Positions 1 through 12,660 of a stretch of 64,000 nt of DNA are shown here, one piece after another. The DNA comes from Galeopsis tetrahit (lineage: Eukaryota > Streptophyta > Magnoliopsida > Lamiales > Lamiaceae), in NCBI GenBank assembly GCA_963675135.1, contig OY776129.1:55940845-56004844 (forward strand), given 5' to 3'. The notes under the pieces are model-generated. The model was not told the origin of the DNA, ran no database searches, and was given only the letters and a program-made list of their open reading frames with translations. A program made the position numbers and the translations under genes. How positions within the stretch are numbered: position 1 is the stretch's first letter; each line of letters begins with the position of its first letter.

Positions 1-3000
1 TTTTTAAATTGTATAATCGTTAAATTGTTTTTTAATTCGCAACAACTTCACAACATCATTATTTTATTCATTTTTTTTTTTTTAATTTATGCTCAAAAGT
101 TTAATTACACTTTTGTTTTGATGAACAGAAGAAGTACATTATTTAAATAAATGACTGTTAAAGTGAATCGATTTTTTTTTATCAATTTTTGTCTAGGAGA
201 CCCCTTGAAATAAAATTCCAATACATAAAAGGCTTTTTAAAACAAAACTAGGTTTGAAGCCTATCAATTGCAAAATAAAAATGGATAGATTATGAACTTT
301 TTATGCTTTATGACATTATCCCTTCCCCGTAAAAAAAAAGGAAAAAAAAAACATTATCCCTTCTATTTTTATGAAACAAAATTCAATTCCTGACATGTTA
401 TTCCATAAGTTTCAGTTTCATGTGTTCACTTTTTGAAACAAAATTCAATTCTAAAAAAAGATAAAAGTTTTGCAGTAAAACTGGGAGTTCTGGCTGAAAG
501 GCTGAACCAGGTTTTTAATTACAGGCCAAAATCGGTTCCACGAGTCAATTTTCAATCTACTTAAATCATTTAAATGAATACCTTTTTTTAATAATATTTT
601 TAATATATGAAAAAAGACCTTTTAATAAATACTAACACACTACATTTAAAAAAAAAAAAAAGTTGATTTTAGAAAGTTATTCTTTTTTAGATATTACTTC
701 GATTAGAATTTTTTTTTAAAACTTCTGTATATTTAGTTCACATGACTTTCTGTCTTACTTTGCTCTATATTTGAATGGTTATGTATAAACGTAGATAGTT
801 CTTTATTTTTTAAATTTCGATAAATTAATACGTTATTTAATTGATGATTTTAAAATAAATTATTACGGAATACTATAATAGTGACACATAAAATAGCTTG
901 CTCAAATTGAAGATTTATTGTAATTTGTCCAACCTAGCCCTTTATATATACATATATTTTAAGGGTACCACTAATGTGTAAGGTACATTTAATGTATAAT
1001 TATGAATTTGAAATAAAAACCATACATTTTTATAGTGAAATATTTTTTTTGACAAATACTTTTATTGAAAAATTAATATCAACAATTTAATATTTTAAGT
1101 TAATTTTTTTTTTAAAATAAACATCAATTTCACTATTACTCCAAAAACAAACATTGTTTTACGATGGAAAAACCGTCACAAGTAGAGAAGTGTAAAAACA
1201 GTTGACGACATCGATCCCACAAAAGAGGAGAGTGGAGTCACAAAAAAAACTCGGTATAGAGGAGGGAGACGGTGTTTGTGGAGATGAGGGAGGCGCGCAT
1301 GTGAAGAGGAGAGATATGTACCGGCTAACGAGCAGGGGAAACAACGTCCTCCAACCCCTAGCCGATTGACGATTCCGCCCCCGACCAGTCGGGTGGACAT
1401 CACTCGGGGGACAAGTGGACAAAGAATTAACATAATTTACACTATAATTTGATTTTTATTTTATTTTTTGAAATTTCAGAGAATTAATATCCACTGTTCA
1501 TAATCAATCCCTTTCCTAATCAATCAAAAAAACTAACAATCTAGCTAACTAAACAAGTACCATATCTAATTTAAACTAACTAACTACAATCAAACCATTT
1601 AACAATTAAAAAATCTTATTACTATTACAATATTCATCAATTAACATAATCTAACTATTGACAATTAATATAATCTAATTAATTAACAAAAAGAATAATC
1701 TAATTACACAATCTAACATCATAATCTAACTAATTAAACATAAAACTAAAAAAGAATGCAATAAACTAATCTAACTAGTTCACAGTTAATATATAATTTA
1801 ATTACACTATCTAACTAAACTAATTCAATGAAATGTAAAAAAAGGTAAATAACTTAACTAAAACAAAATAAATAAACAGTCAAAACGAGAAAACTTAATG
1901 ATAAAATGAAGAATGAGAAAAACTACACACTTTTTGCATTTTTTGTATTTGATTTTTTATCTCTAAATACACAAACCCAAATATAGCTTATTATTATTTG
2001 TTACTATTAATGAATATATAGAAGCTTGCAAAAAAAAAAAAAAACAGTGCTCCAAATCTCATCCTTAGTCTTAGTCATACATATTATATATATGGACTGA
2101 GAGTCTGAGATGATGAACACAAATAACTAGCATTAATTTACCCCGTATTTTCAACTATATATTACTAGTACTAATATTGAAATTAGTTGTTTTTAGATGT
2201 AAAAAATACACAGGGCCAAATTAACATCATGAATCTATATATATTTATATAAAAACACAATATTTTGTGAAACAAGAAAGTCGTCATTTTTAATTTCTTC
2301 AAAATAACATTCCAAAAATAGATTTTCTTTTCTCGGCCATATTTGAAATTGAAACAAATTTTAATTTCAAGTCTATTTTCATTATATATCAAAATTAATT
2401 AATATATATATATGAATCTTTTAAAATCTTTTGATTTGACATCCATATTACAAATATAAAAATACATTTCAGATCTAAAATATGAAGTTGTGATGAAATA
2501 TATTTTATTAAATTTGAATTTGTATATTAATATTTAAACATGTCTCATATTACACAATCCATCCATATGATATATCATCCTACGATTTAGAGACATAATC
2601 ACGTCTATGACTTTCAGTCAACAAGTATTTTCTCTGCTAAATCAGCTTGTTATAAATGCAAATATAATGTGTTTTTATGTTACAAAGTCCTTAAACCCTA
2701 GATGACATGTGTTAAAACTCACTGAATACCTTTTGCTTAAAACACGGTTCAAGATGACACTATTACCCCTAACTACGACATGTGTAACTTTTGTGTTGAC
2801 GCGTACGTTTGAATCCATGCAGATCTAGAAACACACTGCAGGGGTATTTTTGTACTAACAGTTAGCAGTGGGTCCATGTTTATTAGAGGTGGGACCGTAT
2901 ATAAATAAATAAAAGTTAATTGCATAAAAAGAAAAAACATCTTGACTTTTTAGATATTTATCAATTACCAAGTATCTTTTTAAAATTTATATTTCAATAC

Positions 3001-3059
3001 ACAAATTAATTCATGGGTAACACGTTAAATATTTCACACATGAAATATGTCTATTTAAA
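1..3059. other. AT-rich intergenic DNA, no gene recognised
   Basis: Mostly homopolymer A/T runs and short repeats of the ctaactaatt type (about 1500-1830). A GC-richer pocket at about 1160-1440 is open on the minus strand in two frames, but neither product resembles a family I know and there are no splice signals joining it to anything. I see no RNA gene here. Confidence 0.6.
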
Positions 3060-3400
3060 AAATTGCGGGTCAAAAGTGTGTATTCAGGTCGCTCAAAAAA
3101 TTCACGTGTCGCAAGTAGGTGATTTACTACATGATCAATATATTATTACTACAAGGTCAAAGTATTATCATTACAAGATCAAATTAAAGTGTACTACTAC
3201 ATGTCAAAAGTACTCTGAAGAATTCGCCCAAAAAATTAAGTGTCAATAATATTTTTAGACTTGAAGTAATACATTTTTGGCCTTGTAGTGACAATATTTT
3301 GGTCATGTATATAGTAACATAGTTTTGATCATGTAGTAAATCAATACTTGAAAGCGAAAACATATATTTTAACTAAGTTTGACCCGCGTTAACCCGGGTT
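3060..3400. repeat. Imperfect inverted repeat, MITE-like
   Basis: The left side (GCGGGTCAAA near 3065, then GATTTACTACATGATCAA at about 3120) is mirrored on the right (TTGATCATGTAGTAAATC at about 3331, TTTGACCCGCG near 3385). The inner part repeats phrases of the type 'ttttggtcatgtagtaac'. Similar phrases recur at 24200-24720, suggesting a dispersed family. I could not fix the exact ends or a target duplication, so the superfamily is not assigned. Confidence 0.45.
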
Positions 3401-4378
3401 TGACACGAATTTCCCTCCAAATTTCCCTTAATTATCTATATTTCATTTATATAAGTTTTTGTATTAATTCATTGTTGCAATTCAATGCACCAGACTAATT
3501 TTCGACATAGATGTGGAGCCATAAATTAATTAGTTCATGTATCGAAATGAAATGAAAATTTAAAAAAGACATATTATAAATAATAATTAAAAATTCAAAA
3601 GTTCGTGAATTTTAATGCAATTAACCCTCTATAAAAATACGAAAATAACGACATGGGTAATTATTGCTTGGTAAATCACGTGTGAACACACGATTTCCGT
3701 AAAATATTTCCGTAATGGAAGTACGGAAAGTGAAATTAAATTTTAGGTATTACAGTTTCGACCGTTTGTTGACTCTCTCAATCCTGGTCGTACAACTTTT
3801 TTTCTAATAAATTTTTGGATTTTGAATTCTATTTCAAGAAAAGAAAAGTTATCGTACAATGTTGACTCAATCGTACGTACACACGACATAAATGCTCGAC
3901 CAACATTGATTCTGATTTCAGTCGCTTCCTGAATGATACCAGTCTTGCTTAGTTAATCATACAACACGTGCTCAGTCGACGTCAAACACTCCCAATGATT
4001 ACTTAACAACAAATACAATATTTTTAATTCAGAAACGACAAATTACTCAACGGAATCCACATCCACTTGAATTGTACACTTTATTTTTAGGGTTTACAAC
4101 CATTTCTATAGAAAAATAGTTAAATCAATCTTCTTCAAATCATACAAGTCCTCAAAACAAATTAAAAAGCTTTTGAAAAAAGGAAGTATAATTCAGCTTA
4201 GTGGTATTTTATTGCCCATGGTATATATTTCACTTTTTGTGTATGAGTTAATTCTACAAGAGAATAAAAATCTAGAAAGATGAGGCTAGATTTAATAATA
4301 AAAGAAGTAAATTGACTTTTGTTTTCACTTTTTAAACCAAGTAATTTATTTTTTTCACACGAGCAAACCTTTCCACCC

Positions 4379-4386
4379 TATAAATA
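4379..4386 (+). promoter_or_regulatory. TATA box of the MYB gene
   Basis: TATAAATA lies 50 bp upstream of the ATG at 4436 in a CT-rich context. That spacing would leave a short 5' leader of roughly 20-30 nt. The call is from sequence only; no transcript start was seen. Confidence 0.6.
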
Positions 4387-4435
4387 CCACTCTTGCTCAC
4401 ATACAAAAGACACTACAAACTAACAATTAAGCACA

Positions 4436-5518
4436 ATGGAATGGGCAGGCGATTTCTCCTACTCTCCTCTGGGGTCTCCACTGGATGAGTCCCTTCTAGG
4501 GCTTCTCTCATCCGAGTGGACCGATGAGGAGAACTCACTCTTTGAGAATGCTTTGGCTGACATTGATCCAACCACTCCGGGCTATTTCGAGTACATTGCT
4601 TCAAAGGTTCCTTGGAAATCCATTGAGGAAGTTAAGAACCACTACCAAGCCCTGCTCCAAGACATCGAGCTCATCGAATCGGGCCAAGTCCCCCTTCCCA
4701 ATTATGTCGAGCCTGAGGCCGAGCAGCCGCCCAAGATTGACGAGGGCTCTCCTTCCAATGTGCCCAAGACTGCCCACCAACGCCGTAGGGGTGTCCCATG
4801 GACTGAAGACGAACACCAGTACGTATATATACATTTAATTAATTTATTCAATTCTTTGTTTGATTTATTAAAATCTATTCGTTTTAATTAATTTCTTTTT
4901 GCAGGAAAAATAAAAAGACGTGAAAACTTACGTTTTAATTTTGTATTTTTTCACTTTATATTTCCACTTTAATTAAATTTAGAAATTAACCATTATCTAA
5001 ATACCCATAACATTTGTTATGTTATGTCCTCAACTCAGCTTTACTGATGATGCAGGTTGTTCCTGATGGGTCTGAACAAGTACGGAAAGGGTGATTGGCG
5101 TAGTATCTCTCGATACTACGTCATCACGAAAACTCCGACGCAAGTCGCTAGCCATGCCCAGAAGTACTTCCGTCGTCAGAACAGCTCGACTCCGACTGAC
5201 AGGCGTCGTCCCAGCATTCACGACATCTCGACCGTCTCTCCCACCGCGGTCCCCCAGAGGGCCTCCACTCTCCCCACTGAGGCTGATGCACCTTTCAACT
5301 TCCCGTCTTACGGCCACCTCCTTGCGCCGCCACTCAACCACGGCGGCGGCATGTACTTGCCAACTGTGAACAATGGGGGTTTTCCATATGGTACTGATCA
5401 GGACATGATGTATAACGTTAACCAGAACTTTAACGTTAATGGTGACAATGGTGGTTATCCTCCGGCGGCGGCGGGGTACATGTATCCGACTATGATGAAC
5501 CAGCAGTGGGGTTATTAA
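4436..5518 (+). CDS. DIVARICATA/SRM1-like two-repeat MYB transcription factor
   Basis: Two exons, 4436-4818 and 5056-5518, joined in phase 2 across a 237-bp GT-AG intron, give 281 residues. The first SANT/MYB repeat (about residues 26-78, starting EWTDEENSLFENAL) is the protein-interaction type. The second (about 119-168) starts GVPWTEDEHQLFLMGL and carries the signature SHAQKYF at 160-166, followed by a basic RRRPSIHDIS stretch. This layout is that of the DIVARICATA, SRM1 and MYBS group, nuclear regulators of flower asymmetry, sugar and stress responses; the second repeat binds I-box-like DNA. In the first repeat the second core Trp is replaced by Phe (GYFEYIASK), unusual for the group. The C-terminal tail is rich in Asn, Gly, Pro and Tyr. 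Member identity inside the family is not resolved. A second, pyrimidine-rich acceptor lies inside the intron at 4904. Confidence 0.93.
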
Positions 5519-5587
5519 TTGGCTGGGATTAATTAATGAATAAGTTGTTTGGTTAATTATGTGTGTGTTGTTTCCTTTAATTTCATG

Positions 5588-5630
5588 AATAAATGTATTA
5601 CCAGCCAGGCCAGTTGAATGAATTAATAAA
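5588..5630 (+). promoter_or_regulatory. Polyadenylation signals of the MYB gene
   Basis: AATAAA occurs at 5588-5593 and again at 5625-5630, 70 and 107 bp past the stop codon, followed by T-rich sequence. This is the usual plant near-upstream element layout. Confidence 0.5.
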
Positions 5631-5639
5631 CCAAACAAC

Positions 5640-7326
5640 ATTTTTATTTTTAATTTGTTAATTTTCTCTAATTGTATTCCAATTAACTTTCATATTATAT
5701 TAATTCTGATGAGTACAATTATATATGTCGAATATATATAATTCTAAGCCCTTGTTTATATCGAATATCCACAATTTGAAACCCTAATTAACTCCACGCT
5801 GAAATCAAATCCAACCCGGCCAAAATCTGAGGTGCTTAATTAAAATTATAATAATAAATGTTTAATTACAATTTTAATTCGAAGGATATAATAATAGTAA
5901 ATGTTTTTTGAAAATATTACGTATTGGCTATATAAATTAATTACAATTTGCCTTGTTTAAAAATTGTACTCGATCCCCAGTCCAATCTTTATATGTATAA
6001 ACTCTTTTTACGAGTTTTGAATGTGTTAATGTGGTATTCTGAGATCCACTTATAAATAAAGTTATTATGTATATATATATATGAATGACAATTTAAGTAA
6101 ATTATTACATGATGATTTGAAGGGTGATGATAAAATATATTGTTTTCATTTTGAAATATATATATATTAAGTTTAGATTATTTGCATATAATTAATGTTT
6201 GGATATGGCCGAGAGTATATATATCTAACTATATATCGGAACTTTACTGATGCATTTAGAATTGCAGCACCTGCAGATTAAGATGCCTTCTTCATTTATA
6301 AAACTCAGTGCACAGTGTTAATTTTAGATTATACTTGAACGTTATGAATATATTCGGACAAATCTTTTCTAATATAGGAAACTGAAAATGGGGAAGAACA
6401 TAATTAGGGTTTTCATTTGATAAAATTTTATAGATTTTTTTTTTTAGGTTGATTGAGACTTTGGCATTTTAATCAGTAGTGGCAACATAAAAAGTTGCTA
6501 AAAAGGTGAGATTCTTTTTGAGATGGTTAAAAATTAGGGTAGGTCTTCTTGGTCCACGAGAATTCTTTTATTTAAAGTAACATTATTTAGAAAAGTCTGT
6601 CAAACTATCTCATCCATGAAACGGATCGAGTCTCCATTTGTATTTAAGTTATTCTCTCACCTTTAAAAATATACTCACTTTGTCCCGTTATAAGCTTCTC
6701 ACTTATTTATTTTGAATGTCTCGTTATAATTAAGTTTTCTATTTTCATAAATTGTAAAATATTAATTCACTATATATATCTCTCCACATTTTCTAGATCT
6801 TATTTAATTTCTATCTTTCTCTACATTTTCTCCTTACATTTTTTTTAGAACCACATTTCTACCTCTCTTGATCTTTTCTTCTTCCTATACAACTCTCTAC
6901 CTCAATTATTTACTACACATTTCATATTATATTAGTTAATTTTCGTACAAATTAAAAAACAAAGAAGAAGTTTATAGTAGGACCGATATATGAAGTAATT
7001 GATTTGGAGCTCCATAAGTACATGGATCATATATATGATATAATGTCTCATACATATTTTTAATTTTAATTGTCATATCCCCCTATATACTTATTAGTAG
7101 AGTATTAAGTTTGTCCTGTTAAATTTGGTGATTTGTCATATATATGGGGGAATAAGTGTAATACATTTGGTGGTGCAAACTTTTATGAGACGGGGTATAT
7201 CTAGATAGAGAGAACATTTTACTAATTTTAGAGATCTTTCTAAACTCAATTAAGTCGATCTAATTATTTTATTAATATATTGCAAACTTATATACAGACA
7301 TTCTTAAGTTCAAAAGTATTTCATTG

Positions 7327-7372
<46 letters not shown>

Positions 7373-8490
7373 AATTATTGGAGAAATTAATGTTAGAATA
7401 AATTTTAGGTTTCATAATATATACCCAATATATATAAGACCATCGAATTAAAATTACTTATAACGCTGTGTTTAGTATCAAATTCTGATGAATAAATAAA
7501 AACAATGAAGCTAGATTGCATGTTTATGAGATGAGGTATTAAAAATCAAGAGAGACTTGTGTGAGCTAGATGGTAACATGTATGAATGGAGCTTCACTTT
7601 AATTAGTATTTAGACATTATTACTTTGTTTTAAAGCATGGTTAGAATATAGAGTCAAAAGTTTACATATATATGTGATAGCTTGGAGCTAGCCGTCTCAT
7701 GTATTATCTCGTCACACACAATTTTTTGTCTTTTTAAGTCTAATATAGATTAAATTTATGAGTTTTGAATTAAAGAAAAAAGTTATGTACGCGTACGTAA
7801 TATATTAGTGGAAAAAATAATTAATTAGCCTTGTATTTTTAGTCGTTGTCCACGATTGCTTTCACGCAACCTTTACACTTTTAAGTCTTCTAGTTTTAGA
7901 AAATTCTTTTTTTTTTTTTTTTTTTTTTTGAACAGGAAAGAAAATTCTCATATTAATTTCGCTGTAAATTGAAAATAGTCCTGTGCATGAGCAGACCACG
8001 TGTCAACAAGTGAAGGGTGATTAAAGTTAAAATGAGGAACATAATCGTATTAGCAATAATAAGAGGACTAAATATCCAAGAACTCCATAGTTACTGGTTC
8101 AAATAGTAATTAATTTTGCCTTAATTTGAAATGTAGTAGGATTGGATTATATTGTGTTGTTAAATTAATTTGGGGATTTTAAATGAAACACCCAAGTTAC
8201 TCATGCATGCATTAACCCAATATATATATTGATATTGCATATACAAAATGTTTATATTCAATGGCTAATGTGTAAATAAATATTAATATTTGATGTTTGG
8301 TCAATAATATTTGTATTAGTACTTTCGCGGAAATATATATACTTAGGTTTTGTTCAATCCAGATCTTCCGAAAATGAAAATGAATTTCGATCGCTCTGGC
8401 CGAAAGAATAGACATATTTTGCCCCGACTTAACTATACTTTTGGTCGGAAAATGTGCATGAATTTGATCAAGTGGGCTGAAAAAAAAAAG
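5640..8490. other. Intergenic DNA with an AT microsatellite
   Basis: No gene is supported. A pure (AT)n run sits at about 7328-7370. At 6655-6980 there is a degenerate stretch resembling Stowaway-type MITE termini, but I could not define both ends. The rest is AT-rich single-copy-looking DNA. Confidence 0.55.
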
Positions 8491-8494
8491 GAAT

Positions 8495-8582
8495 TTTCGA
8501 CAATAAAGGCTCGACCATAAACACTCTCATCAACAAATTGTTGTCGATGAGAGTGTTTATGGTCGAGCCTTTATTGTCGAAA
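8495..8582. repeat. Perfect 37-bp inverted repeat (hairpin)
   Basis: Positions 8495-8531 and 8546-8582 are exact reverse complements (37 bp, no mismatch) separated by a 14-nt spacer that itself holds CAACAA-A-TTGTTG. A transcript in either direction would fold into a near-perfect hairpin. It abuts a GC-rich block (8610-8760) of unknown origin. It may be a recent templated inversion or a small-RNA precursor; the sequence alone cannot separate these. Confidence 0.85.
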
Positions 8583-9061
8583 TTATAAAAAAAAAAAAAA
8601 AAGGAAAAAAAAGCATACATGCGGCAGCGAAAGGCATGGCGGCGCTGAAGGTAGGGCGAAGGGCGGCGGCGCCGTTGTTGAAGAACCAAAAAAAAAAAAG
8701 GGCGGCGACGGTTGAAGGCGGTGCTGGGCGAAGGTCGGCGGCTAGTTGGCGAAGATGAAGTGTGGACAAAGAATGAGTTAGGAAGAAGAAAAGGGAAAAA
8801 ATTAGGGTTAACGTGTGAAGATTAGAGTTTTTGCCGGGGTGCATTTATCATGGAAAATTTTGAGAGAAAATAGCACAAAAGGTAATATAGGGGGAGTGCA
8901 TCTATCTTATGTTTATTTTGAGGTGGGTACATGTATCAGGAGAGTATATCTAACATTGTTGGAAGGGCAAATAACCCACGCCAAAAAAATTGTTTTCTCG
9001 ACATTTTTGGGATGAACACTGTTGCTAAAAAAACGATTGAAAGCAACGAAATGTGTTGATA

Positions 9062-11518
9062 TGTGTAGATACCTAAATTTTAAATTTCTTTGGGCCTCAA
9101 ATGCCCAATAAATCTAGTCGGGCATCTAAAGTCCAACAAAACAAGACGAGCCTCTAAAGCCCAACAAATCAAGTCGGGCCTCTAAAGCCCAACAAATCCA
9201 GTCGGCCTCTAAAGTCCATTAAATCAAATCGGGCCTCTAAAGTCCAGTAAATCAAATTGGGCCTCTAAAGTCCAATAAATCAAGACAGGCCTCTAAAGTC
9301 CAGTAAATCAAATCGGGCCCAAATCTAGTATTCTGAGTCCATCAATTAATTCAGCCCACCATCAAGTTATAGATAAGATTTGATTAAGTTCTAACTACTT
9401 AGCACAAATATCTCCAGCCCATCAAATTTGGCCCATAAAAATCCTAGGTTCTACACCTATAAATAAACCTCATTCCATTCATTTGGAGATCAGAAGTCAG
9501 AAGCATTCAAGACTCTAAAATTCTCTACGGAGATTTTAGAGTGTTCTTCAGCATTCGGAGGAGCTTTAAAGGCGTTCTTCGGGCAAAGCGGCGAGAAGCA
9601 GCGTTCGAGTCGGGATCAAGGTGCTAAGCCCCTCAATTTAGCGTTTCTTCAAGGAGAAGCTTCAACGACGTTAGTCCCGAAAAGTCCCGACAAGTCCCGG
9701 AAAAGTCCCAAATATCGACGTTTAATCCAAAATACGGTGTCACGCCCTTGGATTAACGTTACAAAGTCCCGAAGTTAAGAACGATCTTTAACGATGTTCG
9801 TCCCAAAAGTCCCTAAATTCAATGTTTAATCCAAAATACGGCGTCAAACCCTTGGATTAACGTTATAAAAGTCTCAAATTCAAGATCGGATGGGATTCGG
9901 CTGCGGATCCAACTCCAAAAGTTCAAGAAGAGAGAATCAGAGGAGAAATTAGAGATTGTAACCCGCAAATACTTGGTTTAATGCGAAATGAAATAAATTG
10001 TATCTCATTTTCGCGTTTTAATATTTAATTCACGAAATTTGTGTTTACAAATTTAGCACGCCCAATTGATCCGGATGCAGCACCTCTCTTGATCTTAATC
10101 TTGATTGGCGCCATCGCGGTGACTTGATTTGCTTGAAGAGTATAGATGAGAGGTAGAGATTGTCCTACTAGGCGTGCCAAATTTGTAAACACATATTTCG
10201 TGAATTTATATTAAATATTAAAACGCGCAAATGAGATACAATTTATTTCATTTCAGATTAAATCTTGAGCTTTTGGAGTTGGATCCGCAGCCGAATCCTA
10301 TCTGATCTTGAATTTGAGACTTTATAACGTTAATCCAAGGGTTTGACGCCGTATTTTGGATTAAACATTGAATTTAGGGACTTTTGGGACGAACGTCGTT
10401 GAAGATCGTTCTTAACTTCAGGACTATGTAACGTAAATCCAAGGGCTTGACACTGTATTTTGGATTAAACTTCGATTTTCGTGACTTTTCCGGAACTTAT
10501 CGGGACTTTTTCTGACTTTTTCGGGACTTTATTGGGACTTTATCGGGACTTTTTCGGGACTTATCGGGACTTTTCGAGACTAACGTCGTTGAAGCTCCTC
10601 CTTGAAGAAACGCCGAATTGAGGGGCTTAACACCTTGATCTCGACTCGAACGCTGCTTCTCGCCGCTTTTCCCGAAAACGCCTTTGAAGCTCCTCTGAAT
10701 GCTAAAGAACACTCTAAAATCTACGTAGAGAATTTTGGAGTCTTGATGCTTCTAACTTCTTATCTCCAAATAATGGAATTGATAGGTGTAGAACCTAGGG
10801 TTTTTATGAGTCAAATTTGATAGGCTGTAGATATTTGTGCTAAGTAGTTAGGACTTAGTCAAATCTTATCTACAACTTGATGGTGGACTGAATTACTTGA
10901 TGGGCTCAGAATACTAGATTTGGGTCCGATTTGATTTACTGGACTTTAGAGGTCTGTCTTGATTTATTGGACTTTAGAGGCCCGATTTGGTTTACTGCAC
11001 TTTAGAGGCCCGATTGGATTTGTTGGGCTTTAGAGGCCCGTCTTGATTTGTTGAACTTTAGAGGCTCGACTATATTATTGGGCATTTGAGGCATAAAGGA
11101 ATTTAAAATTTAAGTATCTACAAATGCCCTCTCGAGACCTGTTGTAGAGACCTATGTCGAATGCAACTTAGTCTCGAAATCTTGATGTAGAACTCAAAAG
11201 GTGATTTAGCATGCCCCAATAGTGAATTTGACATGGTTCTCATGATCACGTTCATATCTTCAAAGTCGATGCCAGTTGATCACCCCAACGGTGAATTTGA
11301 CATGCTTCTCGTGATCACGTTCATATCTTCAAAGTCGATGCCAGTTGATCCAGATGCAGCACTTCTCTTGATCTTAATCTTGATTGGCGCTATCATCGTG
11401 ACTTGATTTGCTTGAAAAGTAGAGATGAGAGGTAGAGATTGTCCCACTAGACGTGTCAAATTTGTAAACACAAATTTCGTGAATTAAATATTAAAACGCA
11501 AAAATGAGATACAATTTA
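9062..11518. mobile_element. Rearranged LTR retrotransposon: two LTRs in inverted orientation plus a gag start
   Basis: A plus-oriented LTR (9062 or 9064 to 10048) begins TGTAGATACC and ends GTGTTTACA. It contains a TATA box (CTATAAATAA near 9458) and about eight copies of a roughly 30-bp unit around GGGCCTCTAAAG. The same LTR lies on the minus strand at 11124-10184, and its last 55 bp again at 11518-11464. On the minus strand each LTR end is followed by AATTTGGCACGCC or a close variant, which looks like a primer-binding site. In the minus copy (11463-11125) this leads into an open frame starting near 11394 (MIAPIKIKIKRSA...), probably the gag N terminus. The order is LTR(+), 135 bp, LTR(-), about 340 bp, LTR(-) fragment. 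Ty3/gypsy (Tat-like) is a guess. No pol gene remains. Confidence 0.65.
11224..11351. repeat. Tandem duplication of about 65 bp in the retroelement internal region
   Basis: The stretch beginning GTGAATTTGACATG and ending GATGCCAGTTGATC occurs twice in a row (from about 11222 and from about 11289) with a few substitutions. It lies in the gag-start region of the minus-strand retroelement remnant. Confidence 0.65.
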
Positions 11519-11563
11519 AAATTTTCTTACCTATTGGGCTTAGCCTCTTTGTATTTTTATTTA

Positions 11564-12651
11564 GGCCACTACTATACACACACATGGTTATTGAGGATAC
11601 CCACTGGCTAAACACACACACTGTGAGATGAGGACACCCACGTGTAAAATCCCAAAATACCCCTTCTTTAATAAATTACACATCCACCTCATTTTTTAAA
11701 AATTTAAATTTTACTCATTCTCCCCTTCCCCTCCCCCAAGCGGCGTCGACGACCTCTCTCCCTCTCCAGTTGTGTCGGCAACGTCGTCGACCTCCTCTTT
11801 CCACCGTCGTCGGCGCTCCCTCCCACTCCCCAGGTGAGATCGAGCTCGACTGTAAAAAAAAATTAAAAATGTTGCCCCATCGGGCCGCCTCCTCCCTCAA
11901 GCCTCGTCGCTGGCAGCCACCGCTCCACGCGTCCAAGCCATCGTCGTCCAGGTACGTCTCAAGCGACGCGACTGCCCCTTCCTCCTTCGAATGTCGTCGG
12001 CCATTCGTGCTCCGTCGCGCCGCCCCCTCCCACAGATCGACGAAATTAGTCAAATTATAAGGGTTTTGAAATGTATAGATTTTTTTTTGATTTTTTTATT
12101 TGTCGGAAAAATTTTGTCGTATGGAGTTACTTTTTCGAAATTTCCCCCGAATTATTTTGTTCGATTTTTTTCGTACATTTAATCTGTTTTCAATTTTTTT
12201 TTCGAACATTTAATTTGTTTTCAAAAAAAATTCGAACATTTAATTTGTTTTTAATTTATTTTTTCAAAAATTTAATCTGTTTTCATTTTTTTTCGAACAT
12301 TAGTTTATCAAAATTATGTTCAATATTTTTTATCCAAATCTTATATATTTTTTTAATTGTTTCTGAAATTTTGTGTTTGACAAGCGTTTCTTTTTTCTGA
12401 AATTTTGTGTTTTTTAAGAGTTTTTTTAATTAAATTTCTTATAGTTCAATTATTTTGATTTTTCATGAGAAATGGTGTGATCATTTGGTGTTTTTATTGT
12501 TGGTGGGGATGATTATCGTGAAATGAAATGGGTGGATGTATTCATCCATTGATTTTTTTCAAAATTTTAGTATTAAAGGGTATATTGTGCCTTGTAGGTG
12601 GAATTTTTTTAGTTGGATGTACTCAATAAGTCCGTGTGTATCACCGTGGCC
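11564..12651. mobile_element. Non-autonomous Mutator-like element 1
   Basis: Both ends start GGCCAC and share about 40 bp of imperfect terminal inverted repeat (left ...ATACACACAC...TTATTGAGGATAC; right, reversed, ...ATACACACGG...TTATTGAGTACAT). The flanking 9-mers are TTTTATTTA (11555-11563) and TTTTATTTT (12652-12660), an 8/9 match, as expected for Mutator-like elements. The interior holds a GC-rich block (about 11725-12060) that is open in several frames, like a captured exon, but I do not recognise its source. No transposase is present. Confidence 0.65.
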
Positions 12652-12660
12652 TTTTATTTT

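Noticed and set aside
1159..1433. Two overlapping minus-strand frames in a GC-rich pocket
   Set aside because: No domain, no partner exons and competing frames of similar length; likely chance or an old element.
7328..7370. Long AT run as a functional element
   Set aside because: Simple microsatellite; similar runs occur at 18945, 52449 and 58697.
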